Shown here piece after piece: positions 35,412 to 43,617 of a DNA stretch of 64,000 nt. The stretch's first letter is position 1; the number at the start of each line of letters is the position of its first letter. Location: NCBI RefSeq assembly GCF_002734285.1, contig NZ_NSEA01000015.1, forward strand, positions 273-64,272, read 5' to 3'. Made by a program: the position numbers and the translations under genes. This DNA is from Fredinandcohnia onubensis. GTDB taxonomy: Bacteria; Bacillota; Bacilli; Bacillales; Bacillaceae_L. The notes beneath the pieces are model-generated. The model saw nothing but the letters and a program-made list of their open reading frames with translations. It was not told the DNA's origin and searched no databases.

Positions 35412-36575
35412 TTAATATGTTTTTGAATGTAGGTATTTAAATTCTCCATTTTCAACTTTCATGAATACAATTGGCTTAACGACTTCATGGTTTTCATCAA
35501 TTGTAATATTTCCGGAGGTACCTTCTAAATCTTTTGTTGAATTAATTGCTTTAGCTATGTCTTCTCTATCTGTACTTGAAAGTTCAATTGCACTCTTTAT
35601 CGTTAAAACCGCGTCATAGCTCTGGGAAGCTGTAATACTTAATTCAGTATCAAATTTTTCGTTATAGGCTTTAACAAAGTTTTGAACAACTTCTCGCTCA
35701 TCTGTTGCATAGAATGAGGTAGTTATGACAGTTCCTTCAGCATGATCTCCTGCAATTTCAAGATATTTAGGTGAATCCAAACCATCAATTCCGATAATCC
35801 TAGATTCTAGCCCCATTTGTTTTGCTTGACTTACTATAGAAGCGCCTTCATTGTAGTAGGCTACAACAAATAAAGCATCAGGTTTCTGTTCTTTAACAGC
35901 AGATAAAGCTGAATTAAAATCGGTATCACCCATATTAAATGATTTACTTACTAATACTTCCCCGCCTAGTTCGTTAATTTCTTTCTCAAGAGCGACCTGG
36001 CTTTCAATCCCATAATCTATATTCATATAAACAATGCCAAAGGTTTTTAGTTTCTCATCATTAACAGCATAATCGGCAAGAGCTTTTGCCTGTACGTCCG
36101 AGGTATATATCATTCTGGACACATATTCTCCGCCCTTTGTGGCTTCTGGGTGTTTGGCATATGAAACTATCATTGGTACGCCTTCTTTTTGAACGAGTGA
36201 TGCCGCTGCCAAAGTTGGACCTGAATAAGCTCCGCTTATTACTGCAGCTACCTTGTCACTATTTATTAATTTTTGAACTCCTTTTGCAGCCTCTTGTGGC
36301 TTTCCTTGGTCATCAACTGAAATTATTTCTACATTTTTTCCATTGATTCCACCATTTTCGTTAATTTGATCTACTGCTAGTTGTGAAGCATTTAAACTTA
36401 TTTGCCCATCAGTTGATGTTGGACCTGTTAGTGGACCAAACCAACCAATTTTTATAACATCTTGGTTATTACTTTTTAAATCCCCGGATTCTTCCTTTCC
36501 ACCCGAATTTTCGGCATTACAAGCAGCCAAAATCATAGAAAAAACAAATAATAATAAAAAGAGTATTTTTCTCAT
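35412..36575 (-). CDS. livK: ABC transporter substrate-binding lipoprotein, LivK type
   Basis: A 387-residue lipoprotein: lipobox LAAC near residues 17-20 and a short Gly/Ser/Asp linker. IKIGWFGPLTGPTSTDGQ near residue 45 and the Leu/Ile/Val-binding fold follow. Family members bind branched-chain or other amino acids, amides or aromatic acids, so the ligand is undetermined. ATG behind GGGGTGAG. First gene of livKHMGF. Its 5' leader of about 400 bp holds a cre-like site and a tiny ORF, and lies downstream of LysR-box site 3. Confidence 0.9.
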   Translation of the reverse strand: MRKILFLLLFVFSMILAACNAENSGGKEESGDLKSNNQDVIKIGWFGPLTGPTSTDGQISLNASQLAVDQINENGGINGKNVEIISVDDQGKPQEAAKGVQKLINSDKVAAVISGAYSGPTLAAASLVQKEGVPMIVSYAKHPEATKGGEYVSRMIYTSDVQAKALADYAVNDEKLKTFGIVYMNIDYGIESQVALEKEINELGGEVLVSKSFNMGDTDFNSALSAVKEQKPDALFVVAYYNEGASIVSQAKQMGLESRIIGIDGLDSPKYLEIAGDHAEGTVITTSFYATDEREVVQNFVKAYNEKFDTELSITASQSYDAVLTIKSAIELSSTDREDIAKAINSTKDLEGTSGNITIDENHEVVKPIVFMKVENGEFKYLHSKTY

Positions 36576-36905
36576 GTAATCTCACCCCATATAATTTCTT
36601 GTTATTCTTGTTATTCTAAAGATAAAAAAATACTTTAGCCATTGCACGAAAAAATTAAGTAATAAAACTAAACACAAAATATTCTGTTATTTTTTTGTAG
36701 CAGTTATCAAAAACTTCTAAAGGTGATAAAACATTTATGTTCACTCTTGTGGAAAAAAACTATTTACTCTATTTGTGGCTAAATTTATTGCTCTGTCATT
36801 TTGTGGGATAGAAGATTGATTATTAGTGGAATTTGAGCTAGGATATTGAGTGCATAGTTTTATGCAAAAAACTATCAGTGATATACATTGAGGCAAAGTT
36901 ACAAA

Positions 36906-36919
36906 GGATAGCGCTTACT
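36906..36919 (+). promoter_or_regulatory. cre-like site in the livK leader
   Basis: GGATAGCGCTTACT fits the cre consensus at 12 of 14 positions and has the near-palindromic AGCGCT core. It lies within the inferred livK leader, as do the cre-like sites in the hutU and YfcC leaders. Confidence 0.45.
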
Positions 36920-37042
36920 TTATTTTAATTGTTATTTCATACGTTATAAACACCTCCTATTACTAGTGGATAGTTTTTTCGATACCTATTTAAATTTTAG
37001 ATAATACGTTTAATAAATACCAATACATAATATTAATAATTC

Positions 37043-37059
37043 TATAGTCTTAAACTATA
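37043..37059. promoter_or_regulatory. LysR-type operator, site 3 (livK/GNAT intergenic)
   Basis: TATAG-N7-CTATA with the flank AATACATAAT-N10-TTC on its left. The 26 bp up to and including the left half-site match site 1 at 22 positions without gaps. Confidence 0.6.
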
Positions 37060-37247
37060 AAGAATGCAAATTTACAAGAAAGTAAAGAAGCCACCTACTA
37101 GAAAGGCCTCTATCTTATTGAGTAGAGTTCAATAAGAATGCCCCATAGCACTCTCCTTCTCCTAAAAAATTCGATAATTCTTTCTAAACATTTTATAATA
37201 ATTAGTATGAATACCTATATTCGATTCGAAACAACAGGAGGTAAACA

Positions 37248-38054
37248 ATGCAACAAGAAATTTTATCTTCCATAATTATCAAAAATGTAAGATCAATTGA
37301 AGAATTACATCAGGTTCATGAATTAGAATCGACTGTTTGGAGTCCGGAGGATACGGTTCCTATCAGTCATACTGCAGCAACGATTAAGAATGGTGGGTTT
37401 ATTTTAGGTGCTTTCTATGAGGAGCAACTGATTGGTTTTCAATATAGTTTCCCAGGTTTTGATGGAATTAAGCCCTACCTCGTTTCTCATAGTTTAGGGA
37501 TTCACCCTGATTATCGCAAGTTAGGTATTGGTGAAAAACTAAAGCATGAACAACGAGAGTTGGCCTTGAGGATGGGGTATGATTTAATTTCGTGGACCTA
37601 TGATCCTCTTGAAACAGTGAATGGTAATTTGAATCTACATAAATTAGGCGCCACCTGTACTGCGTATATCGAAAATGCATATGGAGACATGAAGGATGGC
37701 ATGAACGACGGTCTTTCCACCGACCGTTTCGTAGTAGAGTGGTCTGTTAATAAGGTAGAACGTGAAAGAAGAAACAACGAAATAAGCCAGTTACCACTTT
37801 TAATACAAGTGGGATTTGAGGATGGTTGCCTTGTTCCTGAAGATATTAACTTAGAGGAAAAAAGTGATACTTTGTTGGTACCGGTACCTGGTAATTTTCA
37901 AGAAATTAAAAGAAAGAACTTCAATGTCGCCTTATTGTGGAGAGAAAAAACAAAACAGGTGTTTATGCACTATTTAAAACACGGATGGGTTGTGACAGAT
38001 TTAGTAAAGGATCCCGAGAAGAAAAATCAGTATATGTACCTTTTGGAAAAATAA
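37248..38054 (+). CDS. GNAT acyltransferase, probable D-amino acid N-succinyltransferase
   Basis: A 268-residue protein of the predicted GNAT family (COG3375 type). The acyl-CoA binding motif is in SHSLGIHPDYRKLGIGEKLKHEQRE near residues 83-107. Other conserved parts are ELESTVWSPEDTVP near residue 26 and WTYDPLETVNGNLNLHKLGA near residue 120. ATG behind AGGAGG. It is followed after 21 bp by an N-acylamino acid racemase gene. In Geobacillus a GNAT next to such a racemase has been shown to succinylate D-amino acids, which the racemase then converts to the L form for hydrolysis. The same role is inferred here. Confidence 0.8.
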   Translation: MQQEILSSIIIKNVRSIEELHQVHELESTVWSPEDTVPISHTAATIKNGGFILGAFYEEQLIGFQYSFPGFDGIKPYLVSHSLGIHPDYRKLGIGEKLKHEQRELALRMGYDLISWTYDPLETVNGNLNLHKLGATCTAYIENAYGDMKDGMNDGLSTDRFVVEWSVNKVERERRNNEISQLPLLIQVGFEDGCLVPEDINLEEKSDTLLVPVPGNFQEIKRKNFNVALLWREKTKQVFMHYLKHGWVVTDLVKDPEKKNQYMYLLEK

Positions 38055-38075
38055 TATTTTATGAGGAGAATTGGC

Positions 38076-39191
38076 TTGGAAATTAAGAGTATTATTTTAC
38101 GATATATGAGAATGCGATTGCTCCACCCTTTTAAAACAAGTGTCGGAACCATTACGGATAAAGACTTTATTTTAGTTGAGGTCAAGTCAAAAAGTGGCTT
38201 GTCTGGTTGGGCAGAAACGGTCTCTGATGCAATCCCCATTTACCACGAAGAAACAGTTAAAACGAATTGGCATATGCTTAAGGATATTTTAATTCCCGAG
38301 CTCATGAAAACGGAGCTTAAACACCCAGATGATGTGTCAAAAGCTTTCAAGGATTTGCGCGGAAACTATAATGCAAAGGCGGCCCTTGATGGTGCCATCT
38401 GGGATCTATACTCTAAGGAAAATGGCATTTCATTATCCAAAGCCATTGGCGGCGTTAAGGAAAAAATAGAAGTTGGAGTAAGTGTTGGAATTCAAAAATC
38501 TGAACAGGAGCTTCTTCAAAAAATCGAAGGCTTTGTAACAAAAGGCTACAAGCGTATTAAGGTGAAAATTAAGCCAGGTTGGGATATGAATATTTTAAAA
38601 GCGATTCGCAAAGAATTTCCGGAGATTCCGCTTATGGCGGATGCAAACTGTGCATATTCCATAAATGATATTCCTTACCTCAAACAATTGGACGAATTCA
38701 ACTTAATGATGGTTGAGCAGCCCTTAAGCTATGACGATCTCATTGATCACGCTAGACTGCAAAAAGAGTTGAATACCCCAATCTGTCTGGATGAGTGCAT
38801 TCACACAGCCGAAGATGTTCGAAAAGCAATTGAGTTTGGAAGTGGAAAAATCATCAATCTTAAAATCGGTCGTGTAGGCGGAATCACAGAATCTTTAAAG
38901 ATACATAAGCTTTGTGAGGATAACAACATTCCGATGTGGTGTGGTGGCATGCTCGAAGCCGGGATTGGCCGGGCACATAATATCGCAATCACAAGTCTAG
39001 CAAACTTCACTCTACCAGGTGATACAGCCCCTTCTTCTCATTACTGGAAAGAGGATATTATTACTCCAGAAGTTACGATGAGGGATGGGTATATCGAGGT
39101 TCCTACGGGGCTTGGAATTGGCTTGGAACCTAACATAGAAAAAATAGAGGATTTCATGCTCTATAGCGAATCATTTCATAATTACGAATAA
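38076..39191 (+). CDS. N-succinylamino acid racemase / o-succinylbenzoate synthase family enzyme
   Basis: About 371 residues of the muconate-lactonising subgroup of the enolase superfamily. Catalytic Lys162-x-Lys164 (KVKIK), metal ligands Asp189 (MADAN), Glu214 (MVEQP), Asp239 (LDECI), and Lys263 (NLKIGR) as second base. The numbering is nearly that of known N-acylamino acid racemases. TTG at 38076 preferred (GAGGAG seven bases upstream; ATG 38061 precedes that site). Enzymes of this type can act as OSB synthase, racemase or both. The GNAT partner and absence of other men genes favour racemase. Confidence 0.88.
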   Translation: MEIKSIILRYMRMRLLHPFKTSVGTITDKDFILVEVKSKSGLSGWAETVSDAIPIYHEETVKTNWHMLKDILIPELMKTELKHPDDVSKAFKDLRGNYNAKAALDGAIWDLYSKENGISLSKAIGGVKEKIEVGVSVGIQKSEQELLQKIEGFVTKGYKRIKVKIKPGWDMNILKAIRKEFPEIPLMADANCAYSINDIPYLKQLDEFNLMMVEQPLSYDDLIDHARLQKELNTPICLDECIHTAEDVRKAIEFGSGKIINLKIGRVGGITESLKIHKLCEDNNIPMWCGGMLEAGIGRAHNIAITSLANFTLPGDTAPSSHYWKEDIITPEVTMRDGYIEVPTGLGIGLEPNIEKIEDFMLYSESFHNYE

Positions 39192-39196
39192 GATAG

Positions 39197-39515
39197 TTCA
39201 AAAGAGACAATAAATGTAAAAATCAACCACTTGTGTATCGTTTTTAAGTGAATAAGTGATAAAAGCATACGTAAAAATGAATTGCGTATGCTTTTTTATA
39301 GATTGCCAGTATACATGCATTCGCAAAATCCAAATAATGGTAGAAACGATTTCAAAAGAGACAATAGATGTAACAATTATCCATTTGTGTATCGTTTTTT
39401 AGTAAATAAGAGTTAAAAGCATACGCAACAAAGAATTGCGTATGCTTTTAATTAGATTAGCTGTATAAAGGCATTCGTAAGATCCAAAAACTAGTAAAAG
39501 TGACTTCAAAAAACG
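39197..39515. repeat. 154-bp tandem duplication carrying two hairpins
   Basis: TTCAAAAGAGACAAT recurs at 39197 and 39351, and TTCAAA again at 39505, an exact 154-bp step. Each copy has GTGTATCGTTTTT and a hairpin AAAAGCATACG-loop-TTGCGTATGCTTTT ending in T residues. Copies have diverged at perhaps a quarter of positions. The first hairpin is a good terminator for the racemase operon; the second repeats the function. No gene in 39192-39576. Confidence 0.8.
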
Positions 39516-39520
39516 AAGAG

Positions 39521-39550
39521 AAGAATGCTTCCACTTTAAGAGGCATTCTT
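39521..39550. terminator. Hairpin downstream of the catalase gene
   Basis: AAGAATGC (39521-39528) pairs with GCATTCTT (39543-39550) across a 14-nt loop. No strong T tract on the minus strand, so termination efficiency is uncertain. Confidence 0.5.
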
Positions 39551-39576
39551 CCCTTTTGATGTATTTCATGAAAGGA

Positions 39577-41634
39577 CTAAACTAGCTGACGTTGCCAGAA
39601 CCGATGCCCTTTCACAGCGTTGATAAACTCCCTAGTAAACTGCCCTTTATCCTCAGCCGTCACTACACCCGATGCGTTTTCAATACCATTCACTTCTAGC
39701 CACTTTTTCCCTTCACCTGTTGCCCCAATCGGTTTATAATGTGTAAATGCTTCATGAATAAAGTGGGCTGCATCTTTATTAAATTTCGTGCTCGTTCTGC
39801 TTCCCCTCACGATATAAACCGCATCAAATAATACCGATTCTGTCGTTAAAAAGGTATGGTTAACCTTTAGCATCATTCCGTCCGAGCCTCTAACCATGCC
39901 TAGTTTTTCACTAATAATTTCTGGTTGTAATCCATTTGCCTTCATTTGCTCGAGTACAAAATTTACATCTGACCCATTAAAATTGTCGGTTAGGATTACC
40001 GCAACCTTTCTTGTCTTAGGGCTAAACTTTGTGTTGAGTTGACTTAGTGCCGGAGAATTCTTGGTTACGTTTGACCCTCCGCTTTTTGGCGGATTCACAC
40101 CTAGATAGTTCGCTATTTCTTTTGCCATTTCAAGGTTAACATTCGCAAAAATATCTACAACTTGCTGCTGGACAGATTGGCTCTCAACCTTGCCCAATTC
40201 AAACTGAAAGGCATGAATAATATGCTCTTTTTCAGGTTTGCTCATGCTGTTCCAGAAAAGTGTTGCTTGTGAGAAGTGATCTTTAAAACTATCACTCCTA
40301 GCTTGAATTTTCCGACCTTCTACCTTCTCTTGATAGTGAGCAAACCTACCTTCTTCAACACTAGCCGGTGCTGGTGTGTTGCCAGCTAAAGAATTTTTAT
40401 GGTAACTTACTTTACCCACATTAATTGTTTGGCGGTGATATCCATCCCGCTGATTATTATGAAATGGACAAACTGGACGGTTTATTGGGATTTCATGGAA
40501 ATTGGGACCACCAAGGCGAATTAACTGGGTATCTGTATAGGAAAATAAACGTCCCTGTAATAATGGATCGTTTGTAAAATCAATACCTGGGACTACATGT
40601 CCGGGGTGAAAAGCAACTTGCTCAATTTCAGCAAATGCATTATCAACATTTCGATACAAAACCATTTTTCCAATGATTTTTACTGGAACATCTTCTTCAG
40701 GCCAAATCTTAGTTGCATCTAAAATATCAAAATCAAATTTAAATTCATCTTCCTCATTAATGATTTGGACAACCAATTCATACTCTGGGAAGTTACCTTT
40801 TTCAATGTTTTCCCATAAATCACGACGATGGAAATCAGGGTCCTCACCGGAAATCTTTTGAGCTTCATCCCAGACAAGGGAATGTGCCCCAAGTGTGGAT
40901 CTCCAATGAAACTTAACAAAATGAGATTTACCGTTCTCGTTGACTAGTCGGAAAGTGTGAACACCAAACCCATCCATCATCCGGAAGCTTCTTGGAATCG
41001 CTCGGTCTGACATCAACCACATAATCATATGAGCAGTTTCTTGGTTATTCGCGACAAAGTCCCAAAAGGTATCATGGGCAGAGCTGGCTTGTGGAATCTC
41101 ATTGTGAGGTTCCGGTTTGATGGCGTGTACCATGTCCGGAAACTTAATTGCATCTTGAATAAAAAAGACTGGGATATTGTTACCCACCAAATCATAATTC
41201 CCCTCATCAGTATAAAACTTGGTTGCAAATCCACGTACATCACGCACAGTATCAGCAGATCCACGCGAGCCAACAACTGTAGAAAATCTCACAAAAACCG
41301 GGGTTTTCACAGTTGGGTCCTGCAAGAACTTTGCTCTTGTGTACTGCTTCATGGTGTCATCGTACACCTGGAATTCACCATGAGCTGCAAACCCTCGGGC
41401 ATGAACGACCCGCTCAGGGATCCGTTCATGATCAAAATGGGTCATTTTTTCACGAAAATGAAAATCCTCCATTATGGTAGGACCTCGTACACCCGCTTTT
41501 AAAGAAAATTCATCATTTGACACCTTTAGCCCTTGGTTGGTCGTAAGTTTTTTTCCTCGGTCATCGACACGGAACTGTTCTAACTGCTCATCTTTGCTGT
41601 TACCTTTCCCATTTAGCTTACGCTCATCACTCAA
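39577..41634 (-). CDS. katE: Large-subunit catalase (HPII/KatE type)
   Basis: About 685 residues. The catalase core has the essential His in RVVHARGFAAHG near residue 76, the distal Asn in GNNIPVFFIQDA near residue 148 and the haem-ligand Tyr in RLFSYTDTQ near residue 360. The C-terminal 160 residues (KVAVILTDNF onwards) are the DJ-1/PfpI-like domain of clade 2 large catalases. It destroys hydrogen peroxide. The start is TTG at 41634, nine bases after GAGGAGG; the ATG pair at 41661-41664 lies before that ribosome site. Such enzymes are often general-stress or spore-associated in bacilli, but no clear SigB promoter was seen. Confidence 0.95.
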   Translation of the reverse strand: MSDERKLNGKGNSKDEQLEQFRVDDRGKKLTTNQGLKVSNDEFSLKAGVRGPTIMEDFHFREKMTHFDHERIPERVVHARGFAAHGEFQVYDDTMKQYTRAKFLQDPTVKTPVFVRFSTVVGSRGSADTVRDVRGFATKFYTDEGNYDLVGNNIPVFFIQDAIKFPDMVHAIKPEPHNEIPQASSAHDTFWDFVANNQETAHMIMWLMSDRAIPRSFRMMDGFGVHTFRLVNENGKSHFVKFHWRSTLGAHSLVWDEAQKISGEDPDFHRRDLWENIEKGNFPEYELVVQIINEEDEFKFDFDILDATKIWPEEDVPVKIIGKMVLYRNVDNAFAEIEQVAFHPGHVVPGIDFTNDPLLQGRLFSYTDTQLIRLGGPNFHEIPINRPVCPFHNNQRDGYHRQTINVGKVSYHKNSLAGNTPAPASVEEGRFAHYQEKVEGRKIQARSDSFKDHFSQATLFWNSMSKPEKEHIIHAFQFELGKVESQSVQQQVVDIFANVNLEMAKEIANYLGVNPPKSGGSNVTKNSPALSQLNTKFSPKTRKVAVILTDNFNGSDVNFVLEQMKANGLQPEIISEKLGMVRGSDGMMLKVNHTFLTTESVLFDAVYIVRGSRTSTKFNKDAAHFIHEAFTHYKPIGATGEGKKWLEVNGIENASGVVTAEDKGQFTREFINAVKGHRFWQRQLV

Positions 41635-41780
41635 TTTAAAACGCCTCCTCTCCCGTACCATCATATGAGCAGCCGAAACGGGTTATTCTTTTATGAAGTT
41701 CTGTAATGTTGGTATCTAATGACCCTTACATTTGGCCATTGATAGTTGGCTAGAAAATTCGTGGAAACTACACCATCAAG

Positions 41781-41800
41781 TAATGCTTATTGAAGCATTA
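41781..41800. promoter_or_regulatory. Perfect dyad between katE and the BCCT gene
   Basis: TAATGCTT-ATTG-AAGCATTA, an 8-bp perfect inverted repeat in the divergent intergenic region, 62 bp before the transporter start. No poly-T tail, so an operator is more likely than a terminator. The regulator is unknown. Confidence 0.4.
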
Positions 41801-41861
41801 GTATATTATCCTTTGATTTGCAAAAACTACCAATAACAGTTTATTAAGGTGGGGGTTGTGA

Positions 41862-43526
41862 ATGAAAAACAGGATGATTGATTGGCCAACTTTTATTGGC
41901 GCGTTTTCATTATTGTTGTTGGTTACGATTCCTCTCGTCCTTTTTCCTGAAAAAGGTGAAGAGGTGGTTAATGCTGCAAATACGTATGTGACCACAAACT
42001 TTGGTGTTCTCTATTTGTTGATTGGAATTATGATTTTCTTTTTTCTTATCTATGTTTCGTTTAGTGCAAATGGTCAGATTTTGCTTGGGGACAAAGGGGA
42101 AAAGCCGGAATTTAATGATTTTTCCTGGGCGGGCATGCTATTTTGTGCCGGGATTGGCTCTAGTATTTTATATTGGGGAACAATCGAATGGGCTTATTAC
42201 CTTCAAGGTCCTCCCTTTGGAGTAGAACCAGGCACACAGCAAGCCATCGCATGGGCAACCACCTATGGGATTTTTCATTGGGGACCTATTGCATGGGCTA
42301 TTTATACACTTCCCGCCTTACCTATCGCATATTTTTATTATGTAAGAAAAAAACCTGTCCTAAAAATTAGTGAAGCGACACGGCCATTAATTGGTAGGTT
42401 AGCCGACGGTCCTATTGGTACCATAATCGATATCTTATTTATGTTCGGTCTAATAGGTGGTGCTGGAACGACGCTTGCTCTAGGTACTCCGATGATTGCT
42501 GAAGGTATTAATCGCTTAACAGGAATCGATGTGAACATGACAGTTAAAACGATTATCTTATTATTTGTGACTGTCATCTTTGCGGTTAGCTCTTATACGG
42601 GATTAAAGAAAGGCATCAAGGTTCTTTCCGATGTAAACCTATACCTTGCTTTCTTTCTATTGGCTTTTATCTTTGTGTTCGGGCCAACCCGTTTCATGTT
42701 AGAAACAACAGTAAATAGTATCGGACTTTTACTAGATAACTTCTTTCATATGAGTACGTGGACAGAGCCGTTTAATTCTTTGGGTCCTTTTGAAAAGACT
42801 TCTTTCCCAGAAACTTGGACGGTATTCTACTGGGCATGGTGGCTAGTGTATGCCCCATTTGTCGGTCTTTTTGTTGCTAAAATTTCACGTGGACGTACCA
42901 TTAAACAGATGGTACTTGGGACGATGATCTATGGAACAATCGGAAGTATTTTGTTTTTCGGTGTATTAGGAAATTACGCGATGCACCTGCAACTTACTGG
43001 AGAAATGGATATTATTCACACTTTAAATACAGAAGGTGCTTCACCTGCTATACTAGATGTAATCGAGAGCCTTCCGTTTTCATGGTTTATGATTTTGGTA
43101 TTCACCGTTCTTGCAATCGTTTTTCTTGCAACAACATTCGATTCTAGCTCTTATGTATTAGCATCTGTTGTGCAAAAGGAAGTTAAGGATGAACCGATAA
43201 GGTGGAACCGATTATTTTGGGCATTTGCTCTTTGTATAATGCCTTTAACGTTGATGTTTATTGGCGGGCTCGGCACCTTGCAAACCGCAAGTATCGTGGG
43301 TGGATTCCCTCTTCTTTTTATTATGGTCATGCTTGGTTGGTCATTTATGAAAGCATCCACCCGTGATATCATGGCATCCGATTATTATGAGCCGAAAACG
43401 ATCGAGCTGAATTACCGTAAAATTCTTGAACGCTTGCGTCGAAAGAAAAAAGCAAAAGGGAAAGCATCTAGCGAACAAGACCAAAAGGGGCCAATCGATG
43501 CCCATTTTGAAGATGACAAAAAATAA
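41862..43526 (+). CDS. BCCT family betaine/carnitine/choline transporter
   Basis: A 554-residue carrier with 12 helices. The family signature lies in VFYWAWWLVYAPFVGLFVAK and ISRGRTIKQM near residues 325-355. WGTIEWAYY near residue 106 supplies the aromatic substrate box. The glycine stretch AGIGSS (residues 92-97) differs from the MGIG of Na+-coupled BetP. It imports quaternary ammonium compounds for osmoprotection or catabolism; B. subtilis OpuD is a relative, but orthology is not proven. C-terminal tail is basic then acidic. RBS AAGGTGGGGG. Confidence 0.9.
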   Translation: MKNRMIDWPTFIGAFSLLLLVTIPLVLFPEKGEEVVNAANTYVTTNFGVLYLLIGIMIFFFLIYVSFSANGQILLGDKGEKPEFNDFSWAGMLFCAGIGSSILYWGTIEWAYYLQGPPFGVEPGTQQAIAWATTYGIFHWGPIAWAIYTLPALPIAYFYYVRKKPVLKISEATRPLIGRLADGPIGTIIDILFMFGLIGGAGTTLALGTPMIAEGINRLTGIDVNMTVKTIILLFVTVIFAVSSYTGLKKGIKVLSDVNLYLAFFLLAFIFVFGPTRFMLETTVNSIGLLLDNFFHMSTWTEPFNSLGPFEKTSFPETWTVFYWAWWLVYAPFVGLFVAKISRGRTIKQMVLGTMIYGTIGSILFFGVLGNYAMHLQLTGEMDIIHTLNTEGASPAILDVIESLPFSWFMILVFTVLAIVFLATTFDSSSYVLASVVQKEVKDEPIRWNRLFWAFALCIMPLTLMFIGGLGTLQTASIVGGFPLLFIMVMLGWSFMKASTRDIMASDYYEPKTIELNYRKILERLRRKKKAKGKASSEQDQKGPIDAHFEDDKK

Positions 43527-43532
43527 ATTTTA

Positions 43533-43563
43533 GGCAGAGCCCATTTCGGCTCTGCCCTTTTTT
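43533..43563 (+). terminator. Terminator after the BCCT gene
   Basis: GGCAGAGCC-ATTTC-type loop-GGCTCTGCC followed by seven T residues. Confidence 0.92.
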
Positions 43564-43600
43564 GGGACGCAGGGACAGGTCCCTTGACCCACTTTGTCCA
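43564..43600. repeat. GGGACA-family interspersed repeat, copy 1
   Basis: GGGACGCAGGGACAGGTCCC then TTGACCCACTTTGTCC; related copies are at 48373, 51146 and 55214. Self-complementary GGGACAGGTCCC core. Confidence 0.6.
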
Positions 43601-43617
43601 TCATTAGAGTCGACAGC

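Larger units (their letters stand above)
36576..37247. other. Divergent regulatory region between livK and the GNAT gene
   Basis: 672 bp without a supported gene. It contains, from right to left, LysR-box site 3 (37043-37059), a minus-strand AGGAGGTG with the two-codon frame ATG AAA TAA (36932-36940), and a cre-like site (36906-36919). The remaining 330 bp before livK is AT-rich with no convincing frame, and could be the decayed body of a lost gene. Confidence 0.5.

Noticed and set aside
41635-41861. SigB-type promoter for katE
   Set aside because: No GTTT and GGGTAT-like pair at proper spacing could be found on the minus strand.
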